A stretch of DNA of 64,000 bases from Biomphalaria glabrata (Eukaryota > Mollusca > Gastropoda > Planorbidae): assembly GCF_947242115.1 (NCBI RefSeq), contig NC_074716.1, forward strand, positions 41,184,639 through 41,248,638, in the 5' to 3' direction. Positions 49,412 through 61,091 of this stretch are shown here, in pieces. Under the pieces are notes generated by a model. The model saw nothing but the letters and a program-made list of their open reading frames with translations, did not search any database and was not told the DNA's origin. The translations under genes were made by a program, and so were the position numbers. Position 1 is the stretch's first letter, and every line of letters starts with the position of its first letter.

Positions 49412-49975
49412 AGGCCGGCCTTAGATAAAGTGAATAGAGAGACCCTAGGCGAAGTGAATAGGGTGGCTCCAAATGAAATGAAACAGACGACCTTAACATC
49501 ATCTGCCCTATAGACCGCATGGTCTGAAAGGGGAAATTTCCTTTAAAAAAAAAAAAAAGATATGGAAAAACGAACAATTAAGACCGAAAAATACGCAATG
49601 AATTTTTAAAAAAAACGTCCTGTATCTATATCTAACTTAACAAATAAGTTTAATTTATACAGCGCTAAGCGCCGAATGAACATGGACAATTCATGATCAC
49701 CAGACTAGAACTAACGTTTCGACATTTCATCAAAATAAAGAAACAATAGTCTTCTAACATATGTAGGCCCTAGTCTAGCAAATAGATCTAAACATTCGCT
49801 AAAAAAAAAAATTTGTATCATAGTAGAGACTTGGAGTTAAGGTAGCAGACACAGAGCCATAGAATTCTGCTTGGTTTGAGATTTGATCCATATTTCGCAT
49901 TTTGTGCAATTGTGCGATGCCCTCACCAATCTGAGGCCCTAGGCGGCTGCCTAGTTTGCCTATGAAGGGGAAAGT
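49412..49975 (-). mobile_element. hAT-like MITE with an embedded SINE fragment
   Basis: Reverse-orientation relative of 24463-24945: GGCCGGCCTTAG, CCCTAGGCGAAGTGAATAGG at one end, GGCCCTAGGCGGCTGCCTAG and TTTGCCTATGAAGG at the other. A 3' piece of SINE family B (about 49497-49545, CATCTGCCCTATAGACCGCA then TGGTCTGAAAGG) lies inside it. Confidence 0.5.
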
Positions 49976-50267
49976 AATGTTAAAAACATATGACATATAG
50001 AGGGGGGTACAGCTCTCTAATATATTACTTGTATAGAAAGTACACTAGCCCTTCATGAAAGTGTCCCTCGGGTTCAGCTGTATAATAACAAAACACTAAA
50101 TAACTCAGTCTTAAAGAGGAACACAAACTTTATTGCCTTTTGATCGTATCACACACTGGTAAACGTACACACTTCCGGTCATTCGCTCATACATTCCAGC
50201 TGACACTAAGAAGTAGAACTCGATTATACACACATACTCACGTTCATCCGTTAAGTTTGTTATAAGT

Positions 50268-50375
50268 ATGCTCAGTGCGCTATGGTCCAGTCTCTTTTGT
50301 GTGGACATATGGGAGGAGGGCTAATTATTTCAGCAAACAACTCGAACAGGATTCGAGCTCTGTTTATGACTCTCC
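50268..50375 (+). repeat. SINE-like repeat, family D
   Basis: TATGCTCAGTGCGCTATGGT, CCAGTCTCTTTTGTG, then AACTCGAACAGGATTCGAGC. Confidence 0.55.
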
Positions 50376-50464
50376 TGCACCCATTCCAAAGAAGAAAAAA
50401 AAACGTCTATAATGAGCTTACATATGAGCCTACATAATTTATATTGTTTTTTCGTTTTCTTATT

Positions 50465-50943
50465 ACAAAGCTTCTATCAACTCACTCTGACTGTTTTGGT
50501 AAAAAGTGTGTACACGTTATTTCTCCCACATCCATTCACGTGAAAAGCTGAAACTTCGCACAGTTATTCATTAACTTAGACAAGACATGAATCAATAAAA
50601 AAGGAACCAGTTAGAAAATTAATTACTGGCATTTCATTATTTTGTTTATTAGTAACAAGAGAATCTAATACTTCAGTATTCACATGTGGCTAATTTTGTT
50701 GGATTTAGTCCCTTTAAATAATTGTTAACGCTATTTCTCCCACACTCATTCTCCAATCAAGTTTATACTTTAGACAATTATTTATTGTACCTAACAAAAC
50801 ATGAATCAATAAACAAAAAAAAAAGCTCAATTAGTCAATTAATTATTAATAATTATGTTTGATATCGAATAAGGGAAATAACTTGTACATTATTGGTAAT
50901 ATAGTTTTAAGGACGGAGTTCTTCCCCTTTAGATAAGCTTTGT
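50465..50943 (+). mobile_element. MITE with ACAAAGCTTAT-type ends
   Basis: Left ACAAAGCTTCTATCAACTCA, right TTCCCCTTTAGATAAGCTTT then GT: inverted ends. It ends 190 bp upstream of the TMEM135-like ATG, so the promoter of that gene is either inside or just after this element. Confidence 0.6.
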
Positions 50944-51133
50944 TGTTTTTTTTTTTAAAGGATTTTTATATTTTGCTTGTTTTCAGTATAACTGTTAGCT
51001 TGAACTGTCTCAAGCGCATGTCTTACATTGACATAGAAGTTTCTTTATGTGGTCTACGTATGCAAAAAGACTTCTAAAGCTGCTCGCCAGGCCTGACAGA
51101 TCCTATGAACCATAATATAGATTTTCCTTTTCA

Positions 51134-54100
51134 ATGTCGAATTCAAAACCTTGTACACCTAGGAGCTCTTTGGGTGGAAATGATCATACTCCAACAGCGA
51201 CATGGTGGAAGCTAGTGTGTACACGTTTACCTCCAGAGCTGAGAAAAAAGATCGTGATGAGCTTCATGAAACGTTTTGCCCGAGGATTTTGTGGTGGCAT
51301 CGTCTTGTACTCCTTTGTCAGAATTATCACAGCCCTTCTGAAAAATCCATTCCGTGAAAGGTATTACCATCTTTGTTTAACTTTACTAGGACGTGATATT
51401 TGAAAGTATTTTAGATAGCTTTTGATTGGATCATAAAGCTGACATTTTTGTTTAGTTGATAAGCTACCTTTAATTTTGTGAAGCCCACATATCATATTAC
51501 GGGAAAATGTGAAGATAATTTACCTATATTCAAGCTTCTTTTAAATTGCTTTTGTGTAGCCATAACGCATCTCATTCAATTGTATGATCAGTTTGTTCTG
51601 TTCCAATCTTCTTTGTGGACATATGGAGAAAAGCGGATCTAGCAGAAGGTTTCGTTCTGATTTTAGGCGCTCAACAAACTCAGTTCAACTTTGGATTCAA
51701 ACTTAAGCCACCCTTGATAATCAGCCAAGCAGTTTGTACCACTCAGCCCCACATCTCAAATAGGAAACTATTTAGCCTATATGGATCCTTCTGTCTCGGA
51801 AGAAAATTGATGCGCCCAGATGAGTCACTGGCTTTGGTTTCGTCTTGAGACGGGGCAGAATCTGGAGTGACTGATCAAGCCAATTCTCGTGCCGCAGAGT
51901 TTGCCACAGTTCGTTCATGTATATGCAGCTGTCCTAGGGCTAGCTGACAGGACAGCTTTCTTTTTCTTTCTCTTGACTGATGCAGCTTCGTTTCTTTTGC
52001 TCTCTGCGAAATTCGTACCAGCACGTACAGTCTGTCTCCATGCTGTCCGGTCTTGGGCTATCACATTCCACATACTTTGGTTGATGACTGTGGTTCTCAT
52101 GTCTCGCTTGCAGACATCTCTGTAGGTTAGTCTTGGGTGGCCCTCCCCAAGCTCAGCGTATAGGATGACTTTAGGGATTCTTCCATCTGGCATTCGAGTG
52201 ACTTGTCCGATCTAGCGTAGTCTTCTCTGTGTCAGAAGAGCATAGATGCTGTGCATATTGGCCCGTTTAATAACGTCCTGGTTGGAAACATGATGCACAT
52301 TATGCTTCGCGGGCAGCGTTAGTCGAAGCTATTTAATCTATGCTCGACTCATGTAAGTTGCCAGTTCTCACTGCCATAAAGAAACTATAATGAGATAGAA
52401 AAATGATAAATCTTAAGAAACTATAATGAGATAGAAAAATGATAAATCTTTTCTATCTATATATATATAATTCTCTTCATGGCTCAAGAGTTTGGACACC
52501 AAGTACTGGAAAGATCGCTCTTTTATTTCTGCAAGTCGGACAGACTAGATTTACCCCACGTAATTTTAGAGGCGAAAAATAGAAAGGGGGGGGGGAGGGA
52601 GAACAAGTAGTATTCACCCGTCACTAAATAGCAGGGCCGGACTTAACCATTGTGACCAAGAAGTCATGAAAAGAGAACAAGTAATCTACTCTGTATTCAC
52701 CCGTCACTAAATAGCAGGTCCGGACCTAACCATTGTGAGGCGCTATGCGAAACGGATTTCGCGGGGCCAAGTTTGGGTAGGGATACGGATAATAAGTGAA
52801 AATTAAGAGTTTGTATTAGAAAATAAACTCGTCTTTGCATTTTATTCATTCTTCACTACGGACAGAATTACTTAACGGGCCTTGCGTGTAGTGAAGTCAT
52901 ACAGTATATCATACAAATTCTATTTCCTACATTTTGGCAATTTTGACAGATTTGTATGAGTTTTCAAAAGATTTTAATAATTTCCGGATATTTCCAGGAC
53001 TTTTTGTATATTTTGCAATTTCAGGAGATTTCCAAAAGCTCCTGGTTAATCGACAGGAGGCCGCGGGAAATCTGTTATAAGTTATAAAATGGTTTAATTT
53101 AATAATCTATACACCTAGAATTAGCGCGGGTCCTATGAAAGTGTGTCCCACTGCCTAAAGCCGGCCCTGCAAAATAGCGGCGTATGCTACGCCGCCGGTT
53201 GACTATTATATAAGTTTCAAAGTAGCTTGTTGCATTATAGTGGCGAGTGGCCTATCTTTTATTGATAGCTTGTGCATATATGCATCTTTATGAGGATCAA
53301 CTATTTTAAAGACTGGCCTTTTAATCATGTTTTTTTTTTAAATATGAGATGTTTAAGTTGCTCTTCTTTATTTAAAAAATAGTTTGTAGAATTACTTCTC
53401 TTGCACATTAGCAATTCTTCCTACTTCTATTACTTAGATTTTATTTATTTTTTTTTTACAAAAAGACTTGCTAAAAAGAAAAAGACCATTTTTTTTTATT
53501 CTTTTTTTTCTCTTCAAGTCTACCAAAAATTGTTGATGGCATTTTATCCACTGACTCTGTGAAGGTGGCCACATTTTTAGGTTTGTATCCAAGTCTTTAC
53601 CATCTGCTGGTGGAACTATTGACAGCTGTTAGAAGGAACAACGTAAGACATCAATGGCTTTAAAAAGTAAAATACAAGAAAAAGTGAAATTTCATTTTAT
53701 TAAAACTTTGACAATAAATCTTTAGAAGATTTGGCTGTAGAAATAAATCAGAGCACATAATAGTAAAATAAAATACATTTCTAGATTATAATTTATCATT
53801 TTCACTATTATCTTTCCCACCTTTTTTTTGTGTTGCTATACTTATTTTTTAGAATTTTTAATTAATTTTTTTATATTTCAGGATGGATGGACATATGGGG
53901 CTGCAGGAGGACTTGCGGGTTTGTCTGCTGCAGTACTTAACAAATCAAACAGGCAGACTTTAGCATTTTTTACTTTGGCCAGAGCTCTTGGGGCTATTGT
54001 TTCTACATTAGTGACACGAGGTTAGATCATTTTTTTCATGAGTTATAATCTGAATTATAGAATGCATTTTTCACCATTGATATATATGTAAAAAAAATAA

Positions 54101-57100
54101 AAAATTGTTAAATACTTTTATTAATCTTCTTTTGTTTGTGACATATTTTGTTAGCAAGCTTTCTGATATCAATGGGGTTTTTTATGGAATAATAATGTGA
54201 ATTTTTTGCCTATTGCAAATCAAAATTAATTTTGTATGATTTAATGTAATTTCATTTATTCTAAGTACCAGTAACATACATTCATATCTGTTCTATTACA
54301 CATTTGTAGATTTAGTATTTTATTAAAATTTATTTTATACTTAACAATTGTCTTTAAAATGTATTTTCTCTCTTCTATAATTCAGGAAATTCTAAATAGT
54401 TATTTTTAAAATTATAATATAGTTTAATGAGCATTCTTTTGAATGATAATTAATTAGTTTAAATCTATAATTCATTTTGTTTTTTGTTTTTTTAGAATAT
54501 TCATAAAACAACATAATGTTTAAAATCAAATGCTGTTAAGTCAACTGTCAAATATGAACTATATGAATTATATATCTGCTAAAATAATTTCACAATTAAC
54601 TTTTTTCTTGAGAAATTTAGCATTCAAACTTTTTTTTTCTCTAGATTTTATTTATTTGGTAAATAAGATTAAATAAAAAGTTTTTTCTTTTTTCAAAACA
54701 GCTAAGTAAAAATTTTCCCTGGAAGATATTTTTTTTTATTCCCCCTCCCCCCAACCCCCAACCTCAAACAAGATATGAAATCAATATTGAAAGCTTAACT
54801 CCTAGCCAGCTAGTACTCAAGTTTTACCTATCCCAAAATAAAATTTAAAAAAAACAGCATTTAGCTTTGATTCTAAATTATCTTGTATAAAAATTCCTTT
54901 CTTGATGGCAAAATATTTATAAAACAAATTTCTTTTCAGGGGTTTTGGTTGCTATACCATTTTTTGAAGTAGCCATTTTTTCTTTATGCACAAGCATCAT
55001 CCTATACTGTGTTGCATTAAAGCCAGATTTTCTCAACCCTGGATACTATAAATCAATTCTGAAATGGTCACGAGATTATACTGATGAAAATTTAAGCATA
55101 CTTTTCAGGTTAGGGATTTCCCTAGGACTTGGTTTAAATTAATGAACTTATTATAAGTAAATGACTAATAGATTACAGACTTCTTCCTAAATAATAATAA
55201 TTATTATTATTGTATAGCATATCTTCATGATACTTCAGCAGGCTTTGTGCATTCTGGTCCATTTTCTTTTGTGTATACATCAGATAGGAGATGGTTTCTG
55301 CCTTTAAGCACTCTGCAAATACAACTCAGCTCATGTAGAATTTCCAATTGAACATACCTAATTTCCATTGAGAATTGAATCCCAGTCCCCTCTGTTAGAT
55401 TATCTTTAGTTTATGCTATATATATAATATGCAGCAACACATTCTGCATGTAGGTCTTTATGCATGATAATCTTTAGTGATATCCTCCTTCACCTATCCC
55501 TTTGTCTGTTGGACCCTTGGGGCACCAAGCAAGATCTGTTGACCGTCTTTCTCCATTATTCTCTGTCTTTTGCCTTTGATAGAATCTCTTTCATTGACAG
55601 GCCCATCCATTCTTTATGTTGTCTTCCCTTTGCTTTCTATGTCTGTGTTACGGGCACATCATAGTCTAAATGTGGAATGGTGTGAATGCGTGTTGAAAGG
55701 AGAGGAGAGCCAAGATGGAGGAATAAAACAATATAGTGTTTACAGTGTTAATTAAGATTAAATTATTTTGGTGTTGGTGTATTGCTAAAGAGCCTCACTA
55801 TATAATAAGACATAACAGTCTGTCTCTTCTCTTTTTCCTGATACTGTTCCCTGAAGAAAGGTTTTTGCAAGCCCGTAGGAGTTTGTAATATGCCCATAGA
55901 GTTTTACTTTGCATTTTTTTGACAGTAGTTAGCAGATCATTATGGAGTCTGATCGTTGAACTAATACTGTCTCTAATCTTTATATTTGTGATGCAGTTTT
56001 TGTATGTGATATAATTTTCCAAAAGGGTGTAGGCCTATTGTTAAACGAAATTTAATGTAAATGTAATGACTACTTTCTTTTTCTTTGATATTAATCCTCT
56101 CTTGGTTATACTTTTTTATATAATAAAACCATTTCTGATCTTTGCATACTAGGATGCCTGCTAAACACTTTCTAACATGTCAAGATGTTGGACTTCATCA
56201 AGGAAACTGTACTCAACATAGATTGAATGATCTTATCAAATCTCTACCAGGGTTTGCCAAGCTTTACCTGCCAATTCATATGACACCTGTCATTGTATTT
56301 AAGAGAAAGGTTCTGTTTGAAAGGTAAAATAAATTACTTTCTTATCTTTTCTGAACATTTTTTTTTTGCAAATTTTAAGTGTGCTTACCTTATTATATTA
56401 AATTATAATATATAATTATATATGATTCATTTTTGTGCTAACCTATTTTAATTAGGAACTGACTTAGTAGAAGTCAATTTATTTTTCTAGTTTGTTTTAT
56501 ATTTTGTAAAATGTGGTTTTGAAATTCTTTTCTTACCAGGCCATTTTTTGTGTTTAAGTCATTGGTAAAAAATTTGGTCTTGTCAACATCATTTCTGGGT
56601 CTAATGGTGACTTTGGCCAAGTTAACAATCTGCCTACTTCGGAATTATTCACACCAACCACCTCCTCTTGCAGCACATATTCCTATGCTTGCTGGTGCAA
56701 TATGTGGATTAGCTTTGCTGCTTGAACAGTAAGGACATTTTTGTATTAAAATTTTCAGAAAGTGGTATTATAAGAAACATTAGTAAACTGAACTAAACTT
56801 ATGATGCTTATATATTAGCAGAAAAATCATACTGGCTTAAATTGCAATTATATTAGCGATTGAAAATGATGGTATCATTTATGTAGATAATCTGTTTTGC
56901 TTGATTATCATATTATTTGGTATACATAAAATTGGTTTTGGAAATGATAATTTACTTCTTGAAAATATATTCTTCTACGTTGAAGATATACTTAAAGAAA
57001 GTTTGCATTACATACATTTTAATACAATTTTAATTTAGGGGTTTGAACTCAATCCACAAATTTTAGAATTTTAGAAATAGAATATTACTGTTAAGTCAAA

Positions 57101-57652
57101 ACAAAACAAAAAAAAAATTAAATTTAAAGAAAGCTGTTATTTAATTATTTTCTTTTAACACAAATTAATTTTCAAAAGTTTTAATTTATAAAATACAAGA
57201 AAAATATGCTTATATTAAGTACTAGCTATATATTACCTGTGGCCTGTGGGTCTTAATTTTTGCGTAACTGAAATAGTTACTGATATAGTGCAGACTTGCA
57301 TTTATTAGTTATTATTAATGACATCTTTTTAAAAGTTGTAATTTAAAAAAAAAATGTTAATAATATTCTAACCACATACACTTTTTATTTATCTTTCAGT
57401 GATAAAAGAAGAAAAGAACTGTGTTTGTTTGTCATTCCCCACACCATCAACATTCTCTACATAGCTATCAGCAGATCCAGTTTCAGATTCCTCTTCAAAG
57501 TACCAAATGGTTTTACCTTCTTATTTGCTCTCTCCATGATGTCCATTATGCATTCCTACGAACGTGAGCCAGAATCTTTAACATTACTGATTAATGGTCT
57601 CTTGAAAATTTTTGTTGGACCAAGAAAAAATATACAGAAAAGGGGAAAGTAA
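51134..57652 (+). CDS. TMEM135: TMEM135-like peroxisomal/mitochondrial membrane protein
   Basis: Exons 51134-51360, 53519-53642, 53882-54020, 54940-55108, 56153-56323, 56540-56728, 57400-57652: 1272 nt, 423 aa, all GT/AG and in phase. Two related hydrophobic modules are visible. The first (residues about 47-200) has YGAAGGLAGLSAAVLNKSNR; the second (about 250-400) has AGAICGLALLLEQHDKRRKE and a late MMSIMHSYEREPE. Between them is C229-x5-H235-x3-C239-x2-H242, the C...LH.G.C motif of the TMEM135 N-terminal family. Human TMEM135 (about 458 aa) affects mitochondrial dynamics, peroxisomes and lipid handling. The order here, glycine-rich module then Cys/His motif then second module, is as I recall it for fungal relatives; human TMEM135 begins with the Cys/His motif. 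The first ATG starts the first exon that splices on; no upstream in-frame exon was seen. Confidence 0.85.
51585..51745 (+). repeat. SINE-like repeat, family D
   Basis: TTTGTTCTGTTCCAATCTTC, TTTGTGGACATATGGAGAAA, TTTAGGCGCTCAACAAACTC and TGGATTCAAAC. In intron 1 of the TMEM135-like gene. Confidence 0.55.
51837..52384 (-). mobile_element. LINE ORF2 C-terminal fragment
   Basis: The minus strand encodes MPDGRIPKVILYAELGEGHP, TYRDVCKRDMRTTVIN, DRTAWRQTVRAGTNFAESKR and, in a following frame, a C-x2-C...GLISHSR finger: the end of a non-LTR ORF2. In intron 1 of the TMEM135-like gene, opposite to it. Confidence 0.65.
52456..53206 (+). mobile_element. Helitron-like element carrying a hAT-like insertion, second copy
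   Basis: Starts A|TCTATATATATATAATTCTC and ends after a CGGCGTA-TGC-TACGCCG hairpin (53178-53194). The hAT-like insert at 52632-53169 (CAGGGCCGGAC...CCGGCCCTG) is flanked by CTAAATAG and CAAAATAG, a 7-of-8 target duplication. The left end of the insert is partly repeated (CACTAAATAGCAGG at 52623 and 52702), as in the 34544 copy. In intron 1 of the TMEM135-like gene. Confidence 0.55.
55240..55405 (+). repeat. SINE-like repeat, family D
   Basis: GCAGGCTTTGTGCATTCTGG, TCCATTTTCTTTTGTG, TTTAAGCACTCTGCAAATAC and AACTCAGCTC. Diverged copy in intron 4 of the TMEM135-like gene. Confidence 0.5.
55646..55817 (+). mobile_element. Solo LTR fossil (short Gypsy-like LTR)
   Basis: 172 bp, starting TGTTACGGGCAC and ending AAGACATAACA, with perfect 5-bp target repeats GTCTG (55641-55645 and 55818-55822). 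It shares GTGTGAATGCGTGTTGAAAG and GATGGAGGAATA with the LTRs at 62353-62734 (opposite strand). No internal region. Older than that pair, judging by divergence. In intron 4 of the TMEM135-like gene. Confidence 0.75.
57222..57320 (-). mobile_element. Helitron 3'-end fragment
   Basis: In antisense: CTAG (57222-57225), then ATATATTACCTGTGGCCTGT and GGGTCTTAATTTTTGC, matching the 3' end of the Helitron at 1068-2740 (hairpin region GACCCGCGGGTC, CTATATC, GCAAATAAAGACCC). The hairpin is imperfect here and the body is missing. In intron 6 of the TMEM135-like gene. Confidence 0.5.
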
Positions 57653-58207
57653 CAAAGTAAATCAATCATTTCTGCTAAGAGGTTTAATCTTTGTACTTGA
57701 AGACAAAGGCTAATGATATTTTATGATGGGGCATATTATGTTATGCTTGAACAAAATGTCACAGACCTGCAAAGTTGTCATGATCCATCCATAAAATACA
57801 TCTTGCTTACTCTTGCTTAACTGTCATAATTTTATCAAATTAATACTTCTAAATTTGGTATAAATTTGTTTAATTGTTCATTAATTTTTTTTAAAAAAAG
57901 GAAAAGGTTTTAAGAAGCTTTTTCATCAGTTTGAATAAGATTTGTATATAAAACCAGTGACTTGGCAGAATTTAAGGCATTAATTAACATACATATGCAT
58001 GACATGTAAGATGTAATCATTTTCTTTTTGAAGTAACATCTGTATTATACAAGATAAGATAATATTATGTATACATGTAGACATCAGTTTAAATATATAT
58101 TCATAGAGTTAAATTTTTGTAGTACAATGTAGGTTTGATTATTTATTTAAGGATATTTTTATTTAATCTTTATGATTATTGTTTGTTGCTAGTTTTGTAA
58201 GTATTTT
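57653..58207. other. Probable 3' UTR of the TMEM135-like gene
   Basis: AT-rich single-copy-looking sequence after the stop codon. No clean AATAAA seen, so the transcript end is not placed. Confidence 0.4.
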
Positions 58208-58933
58208 ACAAAGCTTATATCAAATTCACCCTGTGTGGTCTGTACATCTTATTTCTCCGACACCCATTCTCAAATCAAGTTGAAACTTTGGACAATTACT
58301 CATTGGCATAGACAAAGACATAAGTCAATAAAAAATTAATTAGTCTATTCATTAAAAGTAAGTAAAGTTTACCTTTCAGACCTTGCGATCTATAGGGCAG
58401 ATGATGTAAAGATCATCTGTTTCTGTGGCCCATGGTTAACAAGGGTGTCATGTTGCCAGCACAACAACCAACGGCCTTTACTTTTTCCCAACTAATGTCA
58501 GGTATGCATTAGAGCTGGCTGGACTCAGGAGCGCCCAAAGATCCCAGACTTTGGCAGGATTTGAACCCAGGACCTCAGTTCAGAAATCAAACGCTTTACC
58601 GCTCAGCCACAGCGCCTCCAGTCTATTAATTACTGATCATTAATTGTTTTGTTTGATACCTACAATGGAAATTAATCCTCCAGTATTCACAGATATGGTT
58701 AAATATGTTGGGTTTTGTCACCTTAAATAATTGTACACATTATTTTTCCCAAACCATGTCTCAGATCAAGTTGAAACTTTAGAAAAATTATTCAGTGTAC
58801 TAACAAAACATGAATCAATAAAAAAAATTAACCAACTAGTTTATAAATTATTGGTAACTAAATATTTTGTTTATTATCAAAAAGGGAAAAACTTTTACAT
58901 TATTGAGAGATGTAATTGTGGAGATAAGCTTGT
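58208..58933 (+). mobile_element. MITE (ACAAAGCTTAT family) split by a SINE
   Basis: Left ACAAAGCTTATATCAAATTC, right GAGATAAGCTTGT. The MITE is interrupted at 58355-58619 by a family B SINE; outside it the sequence follows the 50465 copy (GAAACTTTGGACAATTA, CATGAATCAATAAA). Confidence 0.6.
58355..58619 (-). repeat. tRNA-derived SINE, family B, nested in a MITE
   Basis: Full-length copy with target repeats AGTCTATTCATTA (58342-58354) and AGTCTATTAATTA (58620-58632), 12 of 13 matching. Sense (minus): GGAGGCGCTGTGGCTGAGCG, AAGCGTTTGATTTCTGAACT, GGTCCTGGGTTCAAATCCTG, then the conserved body ending AAACTTTACTTAC. Confidence 0.85.
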
Positions 58934-61091
58934 TTTTTTGTTTAAAAGGATTTTTTTAACTGTATTAATTGACATCAAGTCTGTTACTGTTTTCTCTAGA
59001 CTTGAGCAACATGGGCAGTTGGCTTGGAACCTAATGTTCCTCTGGCAATATTAGAATTATTATAAGTTGTATAAGGCCAGCTATTACAGGGCTTCCACTC
59101 ACTGTATGTCATTGTAGTTGTGCTAATAAAATAATAATAATAAAATAATTTTACTGAATCATTTTTTTAAACCTACATTTGTTTTCAATGATTGAAAGAA
59201 ATGTAAATACTTTTGACCTTTTAGGTCTACTGCCATGTTTATTTTTTAAACTTTCATTTATTAGAACATCACAGCATTAATTTCAGAATCAAATTATTGA
59301 TTATATAAATATATACATGTCCACAAAATAAACCATTTTGCCTATTTATTTCAATGTTTTATACTTTTAGTTTTACACTGCTTAATTAAATATAAGAAAA
59401 ATGTATGTACAATTCATCTAATAGAGAAATAAGATTACTACACTAATTAACTTTTATTTTCTCAATTTTTTTCTTTATTTAATCTTTTAAATTTTATGAT
59501 AGCCAATGTCATTATGTTTTTTGGCTGTCTGTTTGTTCATGTTTAAATCTAAAAAAATGTTATGTGGTTATGTGTTCAAATGAGATGCAACAGCTACTTT
59601 GTTTTTAAAAATTTTTAAGGTAAATATTTTATACAAATAGACCACATTTAACACAAGATTTATACATTTTGACTAGCTACTAGCTATAGAGATCAAAGGA
59701 TTGTGATGGAAGGGAAATGATCATATGGCTTTGTCTTGCAATATGTATATAGTTTTTTTTTTATTTATTAAAAAAATAAAATAATTTTGAGTGTTATGTT
59801 TGTTTGTAAGCACAAGTTATTTATGGTCTTTCAAACGCATGCACCTTTGATTTAAAAAACAAAGTATGCATATTCTATGCACCAAGATTTCCAAATATAA
59901 AGACAAGATTTAAAGGCAATCAATGTTCATAAAACATATGTGTGTGGTATGTTAGGTACAACATACTCTCAAAGTACAACTGACCCAGAGAGGCTACTCA
60001 AAAATGTAACACAAATTCCCTTTGTTATTTTGCTTTTTGTAAAGAAATGTTTAGAGATCAATTTGTGTTTTACATGTTTTTTATTTTCTTTAAAATATTT
60101 TCAGTAAAATTTCCTGTTGATATATTTTTTTGTTATTCATTTTCAACTGTTTGGCTTCCAAATAAGGGGGCTCAAGTCCTGATGTTATCAAGGAAATTTT
60201 AATTGGGAGTTGACTTGAAATGAGTTGTGTTTGCCTAAAGACACACAATATATAAAAAATAACATATCCCAGAACCCCCTCCCCATAAAACAGATATGAC
60301 CAGACCACACTGAGTAAGCTTAAGCATTAAAAATGTGCTTTACTACGCAATTAAAAAAAATAATAACATTAGCTCCAGCTAGAATAACCTGCCCAGTGTG
60401 CAGCCGAACATTTCGGGCTCACATATGTCTCATCAGCCACATAAGGAGGCATAAAACCTTCAGCTCCCTGGATGACAAAAGTGGTCATCATTGAACCACA
60501 ATGGACGAACTATATAAAAAAAACAAAAAAAAGCAATGCTTATGTCATCAAATAAACTCGTCATTTTCACTTAATAACATGTAGCTCATGTCTTATAATC
60601 ATTTATATTATTTAGAATTTTTGCCTACAAGAAAATAAGTTGTATTGCACCTAGGGGTCTTTTCAAGTTGGTCTAAAAATAATTTAATGTTAATTTCAGT
60701 AACAAAAACCAGTTGATAATTTGAGAATGTCTGAAATTTTAACCAAGTGTAGAAATACAATTTTTATCTAGGAGCTTAAAGACTGTTTTTACAGAATGTT
60801 TAGAAACAATATTAATTTGTTCCTTTTTTAATCTTTTGGAGTGTGTTATAAATGAGCCAAGACAACACATTTAAAAGACTTAGAAATATTTGGAAAAAAA
60901 AATGAAAATATTCAGATCTAGATCAAGTAAAAAAAAAATATACAGTATGAACACTTTTTTCTTTGTTTAATCAACTATGTTTTTAATATTTTTTTTCTAT
61001 AATACAGGGCAACCACATAACATGTTTCATCCAAACATGCCACACACTACTTGTACACAATACATTTACACATCTATCACCCAGCACTCAA
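58934..61091. other. Convergent intergenic region, mostly featureless
   Basis: Lies between the 3' ends of the TMEM135-like and RPF2 genes. AT-rich. Only a LINE tail at 60370-60495 is recognised; the rightmost part should include the RPF2 3' UTR. Confidence 0.5.
60370..60495 (+). mobile_element. LINE ORF2 tail with a zinc-finger-like motif
   Basis: Encodes ITCPVCSRTFRAHICLISHI then RRH, a C-x2-C...H-x3-H finger ending in a stop shortly after, like the tails at 37330-37600 and 51837. Confidence 0.5.

Noticed and set aside
55455-55640. Open frame in intron 4 of the TMEM135-like gene
   Set aside because: It shares strings (CTTTTGCCTTTGATA) with intron 2 of BHMT-like copy 1 (about 11950), so it is probably a dispersed repeat; class not recognised and boundaries unclear.
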